Assembly (NCBI GenBank): GCA_019448385.1
Contig: JAGTXO010000004.1
Location: forward strand, 1,116,001-1,180,000
DNA length: 64,000 nt
Source of the DNA: Diacronema lutheri
Taxonomy: Eukaryota > Haptophyta > Pavlovophyceae > Pavlovales > Pavlovaceae
Reading direction: 5' to 3'
Both the position numbers and the translations under genes were made by a program. The notes beneath the pieces were generated by a model. It was not told the DNA's origin and ran no database searches. It worked only from the letters and a program-made list of their open reading frames with translations. Numbering within the stretch: position 1 is the first letter of the stretch; the number at the start of each line of letters is the position of its first letter. Positions 43,191-55,100 of this stretch are shown piece by piece.

Positions 43191-46100
43191 CCGTCGCCCG
43201 CGCCGCCGCCCGCGCCGCCCGCGCCGCCGCCGCCGCGTCCGCCGCCGAGCCCGCCACCGCCGGCGCCGCCGCCGAGCCCGCCACCGCCGCCGTCGCCCTC
43301 GCCGCCCTTCCCGCCGGGCTTTTGCCCGCTCGCCGCGCCCAGCCTGCGCGCCGACGCGCTGCGCTGCTCGTCGGTCGTCCTGGCGGACACATCGCTCGAG
43401 GACGCGCCCAACGTGGCCGTCGGCGCGGGCGGCGGCGCGCTCGGCGGGGCCGGCGCGCAGCTTGCCAACGAGAGTGCGGCGGTGGAGGGCGGCGGCGAGG
43501 GCGACCCGGCGCAGCTGCAGATGCCGTCGGCGGACCACTTCTACCGCCTCGCGCTCTCGCTGCCAGCGGGCGTCGAGGACGTGCGCGTGGTCGTCGACAC
43601 GTGCTCGCCCAACACGACCATTGACACGGTGCTGCACCTGTGGGCGGGCTGCCCGGCCCTGCGGGGCGTTCCCGTCGCGCTGAGCGACGACTCGGCGTGC
43701 GAGCACGGCCTCCTCAAGTCGAGGCTCGACGCCTACCTGACGGCGGGCGTGGATTACTACCTGCAGGTCCAGGGCTACGGGCTCGACGAGGGCGCGTACG
43801 AGCTCAACGTCCGCTGCCCGCTCGCCTTCCCGCCGCTCGCGCCGCCGCCGCCGCGGCCGAGCCCGCCGCTGCCGGGCCCACCGCCGAGCCCGCCGCCGCC
43901 GCGACCGAGCCCGCCGCCGCCCGCGCCGCCGCCGCCGAGCCCGCCGCCGAGCCCGCCGCCGCCCGCGCCGCCGCCGCCCTCGCCCTCGCCGCCACCGCCG
44001 CCGCCGCCGCCCTCGCCCGAGCCGCCGCCTGCGCCGCCCACGCCGCCGCCTCCCTCGCCGCCGCCCAGCCCGCCGCCGCCACGCCCGCCGCCGAGCCCGC
44101 CCCCGCCGAGCCCGCCGCCGAGCCCGCCGCCGCCCGCGCCGCCGCCCTCGCCGCCGCCGCCCGCCCCGCCACCGAGCCCGCCGCCGCCGGGCCCGCCGCC
44201 GAGCCCGCCGCCGCCCAGCCCGCCACCGAGCCCGCCGCCGCCCGCGCCGCCGCCGAGCCCGCCACCGCCGACCCCGCCGCCGCCCGCGCCGCCGCCAAGC
44301 CCGCCGCCGCCGCGCCCGCCGCCGCCGCGCGCACCGCCGAGCCCACCGCCGCGCCCACCACCGCGCCCGCCGCCCAGCCCGCCGCCCAGCCCGCCACCGA
44401 GCTCGCCACCCCGCCCGCCGCCGAGCCCGCCGCCGAGCCCGCCGCCGAGCCCGCCGCCCGCTCCGCCGCCGAGCCCGCCGCCGCCCAGCCCGCCGCCCTC
44501 ACCGCCGCCCAGCCCGCCGCCCTCACCGCCGCCCTCACCGCCGCCCAGCCCGCCGCCCAGCCCGCCGCCCTCTCCGCCGCCCTCGCCGCCGCCGAGCCCA
44601 CCGCCCAGCCCGCCGCCGAGCCCGCCGCCGCCGAGCCCACCGCCGAGCCCGCCGCCCAGCCCGCCGCCCAGCCCGCCACCGAGCCCGCCGCCGCCGTCGC
44701 CGCCGCCGCCGTCGCCGTCGCCACCGCCGCCGCCGCCGCCGCCGTCGCTGCCGCCAAGCCCGCCGCCGCCGTCGCCGCCGTCGCCGCCGCCGCCCAGCGC
44801 GCCGCCGCGCCCGCCGCCGCGCCCGCCGCCGCGCCCGCCGCCGAGCCCGCCGCCGGCGCAGCCGCCGTCGCCGCCGCCGTCGCCTCCGCCCGCGTCGCCG
44901 CCGTCGCCGCCGCCGTCGCCGCCGCCCAACCCGCCGCCGCCGCCGCCGCCCTTCGACGAGTGCGCGCCGCTCGCCGCCGTGCCAACGTTTGCGTCGTCGC
45001 GCGAGACTGACGGCGGCGAGCAGCTGCTGACGGGCAACGCGAAGATCGGGCGGCTCTTCGACGGCTTGTACGTGACGTCCGGCTCGACGTGGCCGTGCGC
45101 CGCACTTCCGCTCGTCGTCGACTTTGCCGTGTCCGGAGGCGCCAAGGCGCGCGACACGCTCGTTGTCCGGATTGTGTCCGACGCGGGCATGAAGCGGCCT
45201 CGCGGCGTCGAGCTGTACGCGCAGCTCGACGACGGAAACGCGACGTGGCGGCTCGAGGTGAACGACACCTTCCCGCATCCCGCTGCGCCCTCGTGCGGCG
45301 ACGGCGTCGGCACCTTTGGCTCGGCTCCGTGCGACGGCAGCAGCGCAACGCGCTCCTTCTTCGCCTTGCAGCTCGCGCCGAGGCTTGCGCAGCTGGGCAG
45401 CAGCGGCGGCGGCGTCGACGACGACCACACCGACGCGGCGAACGCGTTGAGCAGCACCGAATCGTTGACCGAGTTTGCCACCGCCGACGACGGGACGGCG
45501 CTCGGCGCTTCGACGAGCGGCGTGTACCGGCTCGTCATCGCGAGCGCCTACTGCGAGCAGCGCTTCTTCACGCTCTTCGAGGTCGAGGCGATCTCGTCCA
45601 ACTGCCAGTCGCCGCCGCCGCCGAGCCCGTCACCACCGAGCCCACCGCCGCCGCCGAGCGCGCCGCCGCCGAGCCCGCCGCCGAGCCCGCCGCCGCCGAG
45701 CCCGCCGCCCAGCCCGCCGCCGCCGAGCCCGCCGCCCAGCCCGCCGCCGCCATCCGCGCCGCCGAGCCCGCCGCCGGTGGACTGGTGCGCCAACGTGCTC
45801 GTCGCCATCGTCAAGGACCCGTGGCCCGAGGAGACGCGCTGGCGTATCGAGCGCGTCAACGAGACGAACGCGACGACGCTCGACGGCAGCCGCCGTCTCA
45901 TCTTCGGTCGCGAGATGCAAGTGAGCTACGGCAACTGCCTGCTGGAGGGCTCCTACTGCTTTACAATCACCGACAGCTTTGGCGACGGGATTCGGCTCGG
46001 CAGCTTCGAGCTGAGCATCGATGGCGTCGTCGTTGCGTCCGGCTCCAACTTTGGCGCTGAGTTTGCGTTCTGCTTTGAGTTGAGGCCGCCCAGCCCGCTC

Positions 46101-49100
46101 CCGCCGCCCAGCCCGCCGAGCGCGCCGCCGAGCCCGCCGCCGATCCCGCCGCCGCCGAGCCCGCCGCCCTCCCCACCGCCGAGTCCGCCGCCCAGCCCGC
46201 CACCGGGCTCGCCACCCAGCCCGCCGCCGAGCCCGCCGTCTAGCCCGCCGCCGTCGTCGCCGCCCAGCCCGCCGCCTTCGCCGCCGCCGCCGTCCCCGCC
46301 GCCATCGCCTCCGCCCCCTCCCGAATTCCTCTCGGTCCCCATATTTACCTCCTCGCTCCCCGAGCTCGTGCCCTTCCCATCGATCGTCGGCATGCAGCTG
46401 CCGCCGTCGCTCGCGACCGTCTCGCTCCTCCCGCCCATCGAGATCACACCGCCTTCGTTCGTCTCCTCGCTGGTCTTCCCCGACGTGCTCTCGCTGCCGC
46501 GCAGCCTGCCGCCCGCGCCGCCGAGCCCTCCGCCTCTTTGCCGCAACGTCCTCACGACGCGCTTCTGCATGCGCCATCGCCACCTCTGCTGGAGCCCGCT
46601 CATCCGCAACCTCTGCACGCGCACGTGCCGCCGGTGCGACGCGGTTGACTGCTTTGACTCCTTCGGCTCGCACTACTGCGGCCTCCGCGCATACAAGTGC
46701 CAGAAGCCCTACATGATCGACGGGTGCAAGGCCACGTGCGGCTTCTGCGGCGGCGTGCCGCCCGCCTCGCCGCCGCCATGGATCTGCGTCGACGAGCGCC
46801 CGGCCGACTACTGCTCGGTTGCGCTGCGCAAGGGCAGCTGCAAGTGGGAGCTGGTGCGCACGCGCCTCTGCCGAGCCACGTGCGGCGACTGCGAGGCGGC
46901 GGGTAGGTACGCCTACTGCGAGTCGATCGGCGACCCGCACTTCACCACCTTCACGCGCGCGGAATACGACTTCCAGGGCGTCGGCCCCTTTACGCTCGTC
47001 GACGCGCCCCTCGCGCGGCTGCACGTGCAAGCCCTCCAGTGCCGCTGGGGCTACGGCGGCGCGACGGCGAATGGCGCGCTCGCCGTCGCGCTCGGCGCGC
47101 ACCTCTTCGAGATCTACGGGCCGCAGACGGCGCTCGACGCGAACGGCGCGACCGTCTTCGTCGGCAGTGCGACGCTGCTCGTCAACGGCTCGGCGGCGCG
47201 CCTCGCGCACGTGCCCGACGCCCACGGCGACGGCTCGATCAGGCTGTGGGACGGCACGCGCGTCACCTTCTCGCCGCGCTTGATCTGGCTCGAGCGCGGC
47301 GGCGCGTCGCTCGTCGCCGCGACGCGCGTCGGCCCGAAGGTCGCAACGCTCGGCTACTGGCACGACGTGAGCATCCGCCTGCCGACCGCCGACACGCAGT
47401 TCTCGACCGGGCTGTGCGCACAGCGGCAGACGCAGGCGCAGGCGCTCGGCGCGCGCGAGCTCTTCTTCTCGCACGGCGCGCGCCTTGACGCGGTCGCGGC
47501 GCGCTGCTCAACGACGCCGCCGCTCGGCGACGGCCCGTCGCGCGTGTGCGACCGGCCGGGCATCGACTGCTGCTACCAGCCGTTCCCGGCCGTCGAGGCG
47601 CTGTGCGCGAACGTCGCGTGCGACGCGACGCAGCACCGGCGCTGCCTCTACGACTGCTGCCTGGCCAACGTGCCCGAGTGCGCAAACTCGTACGCGGACC
47701 TCACCATCTGTCAGTCGCCCGCGCCGCCGCCGAGCCCGCCGCCGCCGAGCCCGCCGCCGAGCCCGCCGCCGAGCCCGCCGCCGCCCAGCCCGCCACCCAG
47801 CCCGCCGCCCAGCCCGCCGCCGCCCAGCCCGCCGCCCAGCCCGCCGCCGAGCCCACCGCCGCCCAGCCCGCCGCCGAGCCCGCCGCCACCCTCGCCGCCC
47901 CCCAGCCCGCCGCCTAGCCCGCCGCCTAGCCCGCCGCCCAGCCCGCCGCCCAGCCCGCCGCCCAGCCCGCCGCCGCCCAGCCCGCCGCCCAGCCCGCCGC
48001 CCAGCCCGCCGCCCAGCCCGCCGCCCAGCCCGCCGCCCAGCCCGCCGCCCTCGCCGCCGCCGCCCAGCCCGCCGCCCAGCCCGCCGCCCAGCCCGCCGCC
48101 CAGCCCGCCGCCCAGCCCACCGCCCAGCCCGCCGCCCAGCCCGCCGCCCAGCCCGCCGCCCAGCCCGCCGCCCAGCCCGCCACCCAGCCCGCCGCCCAGC
48201 CCACCGCCCAGCCCACCGCCCAGCCCGCCGCCGCCCAGCCCGCCGCCGAGCCCTCCGCCTAGCCCGCCGCCGAGCCCGCCGCCGAGCCCGCCGCCCAGCC
48301 CGCCGCCCAGCCCGCCGCCCAGCCCGCCACCCAGCCCGCCGCCCAGCCCGCCGCCGCCCAGCCCGCCGCCCTCCCCGCCGCCCAGCCCGCCGCCTAGCCC
48401 GCCGCCCAGCCCGCCGCCGAGCCCGCCGCCGTCTCCGCCGCCGCCCAGCCCGCCACCGAGCCCGCCGCCGTCTCCGCCGCCCTCCCCGCCGCCGCCGAGC
48501 CCGCCACCCTCGCCACCGCCGAGCCCGCCGCCCTCGCCGCCGCCTTCGCCGCCGCCACCCTCCCCGCCGCCCAGCCCGCCGCCCTCCCCGCCGCCCAGCC
48601 CACCGCCCAGCCCGCCGCCCAGCCCGCCGCCCAGCCCGCCGCCGCCCAGCCCGCCGCCATCGCCGCCGCCAAGCCCACCGCCATCGCCGCCGCCCAGCCC
48701 GCCGCCCAGCCCGCCGCCCAGCCCGCCGCCCAGCCCGCCGCCGAGCCCGCCGCCGAGCCCGCCGCCGTCGCCGCCTCCGCCGTCGCCGCCGCCGAGCCCG
48801 CCGCCGAGCCCCCCGCCGCCCAGCCCGCCGCCGAGCCCGCCGCCGAGCCCGCCGCCGAGCCCTCCGCCGCCGAGCCCGCCGCCGGGCCCGCCGCCCAGCC
48901 CGCCGCCGCCGAGCCCGCCGCCGAGCCCGCCGCCCAGCCCGCCGCCGTCTCCGCCGCCGCCGAGCCCGCCGCCCAGCCCGCCGCCCAGCCCGCCGCCGCC
49001 CTCGCCTCCGCCCGCCCCGCCGCCGTCGCCACCGCCGAGCCCGCCGCCCCGCCCACCGCCCTCCCCGCCATCGCCGCCCAGCGCGCCGCCGCCGCCGCCG

Positions 49101-52100
49101 TCGCCGCCGCCACCGCCGCCGCCCGGCTGCAGCGGCACCGAGCGGCTGACCGACGGCCTCATCGCCGCGTTCGCGCTCGCCGACGGCTCGCCCGGCTTCC
49201 GGGCCGCCGGCGTCGCGCTCGCCACGTCCGACGCCTTCGCCTTCGTGCAGAGCGCGCCACCGCTCACCGCCGGCGCCGTGCGCGCGAGCGTGCACGGCCT
49301 CGCCTTCCTGAGCATCGACGCGCCCTTCGCCGTCGCGCCCGGGCGCGTCGCGACAATCGCGCCCGTGCTGCGCACCGGCACCGTGCATGCGGACGAGCCC
49401 CGCGTGCGCGTCGCCTTCCAGCTGCGCGACGCGGCCGGCCGCACGCTCGTCGAGCACGCCGGCCTGCAGGTGGACTTGTGGCTCGACGACGTGGTTTCGT
49501 CGCTCCAGTCCATCACGTCGTGCACGCTGCCGTCGGGCGCGGGCGGGCTCGGCAGTTGCGAGGCGACCCTCGGGTCCGCCTGGTTCTCGAGCGTGCGCGC
49601 GGGCAACACGACCGCGCGCGTGAGCGCGAGCTACGCCAACGTGATGGTCGCGCTCAGCCACGCGCTTGACCTCGCGCGCGCGCGCTCGCCCGCGCACCCC
49701 GCGCTGAGCGCGGCTGGGCTGAGCGCGACGCTGCCCGCCGCGCCCGTCTTCGCCGGCGACTCGCTGAGCGTGGCGGTCTCGGCGCACACGGGCAGCTTCG
49801 CGCTCAAATCCTTCTCGCTGCTCGTCGACTACAACGCGTCGGTGCTCGAGTATGACGCCGTGGTTGGCAGCGCGCTCTACGCGGCGCCGAACGTCGGCAC
49901 GGCCGCCGCGCAGCTGAGCGTCGCCGTCGTCGCCGTCGCGACGGGCGTGGCCGACGGCGCCGTGACCGGCGCCGCCGTGCCGCTCGTCACCGTGCGGCTG
50001 CGCGTGCGCGCGGACGCCGTGGGTGACGCCGTCTACGCGGCCGCCATCTCCGTCCAGGCCACGTCGATGCTCAACGCGGGAGGTGTCGAGATCTTGCCGT
50101 CGATGCCCGCCGCGGCAGCCATGCTCGATCGCAGGGACGGCAGCTCAACGTCGGCGGAGGTCGAGGTGGCCTCGCTTGCCGTCGTCGGTGCGCACGCGTA
50201 CACGGCCAGCGCCGAGCTGGTGAACACGGCGCCGCTCACGGGCACGGCGGTCACGCAGCAGGTGGTGGTCGTCGAGCACTACAACCGGCCGGAGACGGCG
50301 TCGGCCGTTGCGACCACGTCGTACGCGTGCAGCACGAACAGCACCGCCGTGCTCACCATCGACAACGCGAGCTGCGCTCTGTCGCTCACGGGCGCGCACA
50401 CGGCCGGTGCGGCCGCGGCGATGGTCGACGTGGTTGGCGCCGCGGTCGCACAGACGCCGCTGCGCGTGTGGTACCCCGTCGCGGCGAGCCTGCGCGTCTC
50501 GGACGATGCGCTGCAGCGCGTGCACGGCCTGATGCGCCCCGGCGCGTGCGCGCAGCCTGGCTACCAGTCGGCCGAGCTCACGCTCGTCGCCGACTTTGGC
50601 GGCGAGGCGCTGCCGACGGTGAGCGGCGTCGACGTGACGAGCCTTGCGACCTTCGTGTCGAACGCCACCTCGGTCGCGGCCGTCTCGGGCGCGACGGTGA
50701 CCGGCCTGAGCGCGGGCGTGGCGACCGTCTCGCTCGGCAACGGCGCGACGTCGGGCGCGAGCGTCGGCATCGACGTGAGCGACGCGGTCGTCAACGTGTC
50801 GCTCTCGGTCGTCGCGGTCACGTCGCTCACGTGGGTGGAGCTGCCGCCGTCAAGCGTGCCCGTTGCGAACGCGAGCGCTCCGTTCAGCGTTGCAATTGCG
50901 TCGGTGCAGGCGCTGCGCCTCGAGGGCGACGTGGCGGGCGTGTACGCGTGGGTGCACTTCGGCGACGGCACGACGCGCGCGCTGCCCGCCGCGCAGCTTG
51001 ACGTGAGCACGCGCTCGGCGAGCATTGCGCTGGTGCCGCCCGTTGCTGGCGCGCCGTGGAAGCTCCGAGTTGCCGCGGGCGCCTTCGCTGAGTGCGGCGA
51101 CCTGCTCCTTGCCGAGTGGGCGCCGTGCGGCGACCGCGTCGCGTCCGCGTTTGGCAGCGTCTTCCTCGACCTGCCAAAAGCGGGCGCGCTGCTGCTCTCG
51201 GCGGCAGAGCCCAAGCTGACCGCGCCGGGTGACCCGTGCGAGCAGCCGCCCGTCTCGATCGCCACGGCCACCGTCGTGCGTGCACGCGTCGAGTTTGTGA
51301 CCGGCTCGATCGTGGACTACACGGACGACGTCCGCGTCTCGCGGCGCGTCGCGGCGGGCTCGGCGCACTGCGCCTACATGGCGAGCGCGACGAGCGTCGC
51401 GCTGCTCGCCAACGCGTCGTGCACGCACGTCGAGGTCTCCGTCGTTTTCGCCTCTTTCGCGCTACAGGGCACGCTGCTCGTCCCGGTCGTGTACCTGCAG
51501 CGTCTGGCCCTCGGCTCGGCGCCCTACCCGTCGTTCGCGGGCAGCACGGCAGCGCTCTTCTCGCGCGAGACGCTGCTCCGCGTCGACTGCACGGCGCACT
51601 ACCAGCATGCGAGCGCGCTCGCAATCGCCACGCTCAGCGACGCCTCCGTCTATTCGGTCACCTCGCACACGGCCTTCGCGTCGGACGCGCCGGCCGTGCT
51701 CGCCATCGACGGCGCGCGGCTGCGCGCGCACGCGCCGGGCAACGCGACGATCAGCGGCGTGTGGGCGGGCGCGCAGAGCGAGCCGCGGCGCATGGCCGTG
51801 AGCGACGCGCGCGCGACCGCGTCGGCGCTCGCGCTCACGTTTGGCGCGCTCGCGCCCGCGCAGACGCTCGCTGGCCCGGTCGGCGCGACGACCAACGCGC
51901 GCGGCGAGGTGCGCTTCGACGACGGCACGATCTTCACCAACATGCTGACGCGCGTGGACTGGATCCCGCTCAACGAATTGCTGCTCTTCGCCAGCGCCAT
52001 CCCCGCCGCAATCTCCATCACGCCCAGCGGCGTCGCGACGCTGCACGGCAACTATCACGAGCGTGTCGCGCTCAACGTCACGTCGGCGTGCGACACGGCC

Positions 52101-55100
52101 GTGCAGAGCACGATCAACGTGGCCGCAAACCTCGAGCCGCTATCGGGCGACGTCGACCTGGGCAGCCTGTATGGCGTGCAGTTCGACCAGGTGGGCGACA
52201 CGGTGCAGGTGCCCGTGCGCATCCACGCCGTCGGTCAGCTCAAGAACTTCCAGATCGACGTCGACATCGACCCTGCGGTCTTCGAGGCGAGCGCGTGCGA
52301 CCAGGGCGCGTCGTGGGGCGGGCTGTGGTCGTGCACGCTCAACGACCCGGCGGACAAGGTGACGATCGTCGGCAACGACGCGGACTCGACGCTCAGCGGC
52401 GCCGCGCTCGAGGTGGCGGTCGTCTACCTGCGCGTCAAGTCGGCCGCCGTCTCGCCGATCGGCGGCACGATCGTCGAGCTGACGCAGTACGTGAATGGCG
52501 CCGAATCGCGCACGTCCTCCTCGCCTGTCTTCGCGGGCGATGGCCTCGCGCTCGTAGAGCTCAACGCGCGCCGTTTCCTCGCCGACGCGCTCGACGAGCC
52601 GACGCCTGGCGCGCGCGGCGCGCCGGCGCGCCGCCGACTGCAGCCGGCCACCTCACTGAGCAGCCCGCAGATCGCGCAGCTCGTCACGGCTCAGTGGCAG
52701 ATGGCGAGCGGCTGCGAGGTCAAGTGCGACGTGCTCGGCGACCTTGACGGCGACTGCGCCTTCTCGTCGTACGATGTCTTCGCCGCGTCGGTCGTGCTGA
52801 ATGGCATCGCGCTCGGGGCGATCGAGTACGCGGCGCTCTGCCCGGTGATCCAGCGGCGGCTCAACGCCAATTTGGACGGCGCGTTTGGGCTGTCGGATCT
52901 GCGCTACCTGCTGCTCACCGTCGGGCGCAAGCTGCACTTTGTGACCAACGTGACGGTCGACTCGGCCGCCGTCGTTGCTGGCTCAACCGGCGACCTCGGC
53001 GTGTTTGTGACGTTGCGCAACGCGGCGGGCGCGCCGGTGGTCGCGCAGGCTGGCGTGCGTGCCGAGATCGCGTACCGCATGTCGGACGGCGCGCCGGCGT
53101 TCGCGCTTGGCTTGGCGTCGGGCGAGGGCACTTCGCCCGACGGCCACTGGCTCGCGCAGCTGAGCCACGTCGGCGACGGCGTGTACGCGGTCGAGGCGCA
53201 CGCGTTGCCCTATTGGCTCTCGTTGCGCACGTTTGGGATCGCCTTCATGCTCGAGACGACGGACGCGGCGGGTCGGACGGAGGACGAGCGGAACGTCGCC
53301 TTCCTCGGCAGCAGCGCGTCGCCGTACCGCGAGCAGGGCTCGACATTCGCTCCGTACGTGGTAATTCACGTCGGCGGTGCAGTCGACGTTTTCTACTCGC
53401 CCAGCCCGCCGCCCTCCTCGCCGCCCAGCCCGCCGATGCTTCCGCCGCCGCCGCCCAGCTTACCGCCGCCGAGGCCCCCGCCGAGCCCGCCGCCGCCGGC
53501 GCCGCCGCCGAGCCCGCCGCCGCCGAGCCCGCCAACGAGCCCGCCCAGCCCGCCGCCGCGTCCGCCGCCGCCGTCATTGCCGCCACCGAGCCCGCCGCCG
53601 CCGCCTGCGCCGCCGCCCTCGCCGTCTCCGCCGCCCAGCCCGCCGCCGTCGCCGCCGCCGCCGTTGCCACCCTTGCCGCCGCGCCCACCGCTCGACTGCG
53701 TGTTCGGCGACGCGCTCGTCGCCGGCGCGCGCGTGCGCCTCTTGGCGTCCGCGTCCGGCCCGGGCTTTGCGCTCGACGGCACGATGACGGCGATGAACGC
53801 CACCTTTGGCAGCGACTTTGGCTTCTTCGCGCGCTTCCCGCCGCTGTCGACGGGCAGCGTCGCCGCGTCCATCCAGGGGTACACCGCGCGCAACTACTTA
53901 CAAAGCACCTTCCACGTCGCGCTCGCCGACGTGGCGAGCGTGAGCGCTGTGCTGCGCACGCCGACGCTCTACGCCGAGCGCAACCGGCTGTGTATCGCGT
54001 ACCAGGCGCGCGACGCGGCGGGCCGCACGTCCTTCCGCACGGCCGGGCTGAGCGTGCAGATGGCCGTCGCGCACGACGGCACGTCGGCGAGCGAGACGGC
54101 GACGTGCGCAGGCGTGGGCGCAGGTGGGATCGGGCTGTGCACGCTCGACCTGCCGGGCGCCTTCTTCACGAGCGCGGCGGCGGGCAGCGCGGCCGTCACG
54201 CTCACCGCGCGCTACGGCGGCGCGATCGTCGCGACGACCGCCGCCGGCAGCGTCGCGCTCGCGCGCTCGCCCGTGCACGCCGCGTCGCTCGACGGCGCAG
54301 GCGTCGTCGCGACGCTGCCCGCCGCGCCCGTCTTCGCCGGCGACTCGCTGAGCGTGGCGGTCTTAGCGCACACGGGCGGCTTCGCGCTCACGTCCTTCTC
54401 GCTGCTCGTCGACTACAACGCGTCGGTGCTCGAGAGCGCGAGCGTGGCGGGCGGCAGCCTGTTCGCGACGCCAACGACGAGTATCGACGCGACGGCCGGG
54501 CGCATTAGCGTCAACGTGATCGACACGGCGGGCGGTACGAGCAACGATGCCGTCACGGGCGCGAGCGTCTTCCTGTGCACGCTGACGTTTGCGGTCAAGG
54601 CGGACGCGGCGCCCGGCACGCACGCAAACGTCGCGTCGATCAGCGCCGCGTCGTTCGTCAACGCGGGCAGCATCCAGTTCCTCGCGGCCACGCCCGGCGT
54701 CGTCCTCGACCACCGCGACGGCTCGCACCCGTCGGGCGAGCTGCGCGTCGAGGCGGTCGTCGCGACGGGCGCGCACGCGTACACGGCCAGCGCCGAGCTG
54801 GTCAACACGGCGCCACTCACGGGCACGGCGGTCACGGCGCAGGTGGTGGTCGTCGAGCATTACAACCGGCCGGAGACGGCGTCGGCCGTTGCGACCACGT
54901 CGTACGCGTGCAGCACGAACAGCACCGCCGTGCTCGCCGTCGACAACGCGAGCTGCGCTCTCTCGCTCACGGGCGCGCACACGGCCGGCGCGGCGTCCGC
55001 CGCGATCATCGCAGTCTCGACCGACGGCGTGCTCACGGCGCAGACGCCGCTGCGCGTGTGGTACCCCGTCGCGGCGAGCCTGCGCGTCTCGGACGATGCG

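Noticed and set aside
46540-46905. Toxin gene from the ShK-like cysteines
   Set aside because: These are small modules within a scaffold protein; the module type is widespread and not evidence of toxicity.
47709-49125. CRISPR-like regular repeats
   Set aside because: The 12-bp periodicity is coding (SPPP), has no unique spacers and lies in a eukaryotic gene.
40454-49609. Long minus-strand Gly-Gly-Gly-Leu open frames
   Set aside because: They are exact antisense shadows of Ser-Pro-Pro-Pro linkers in the giant gene; GC-rich repeats lack stops in every frame.
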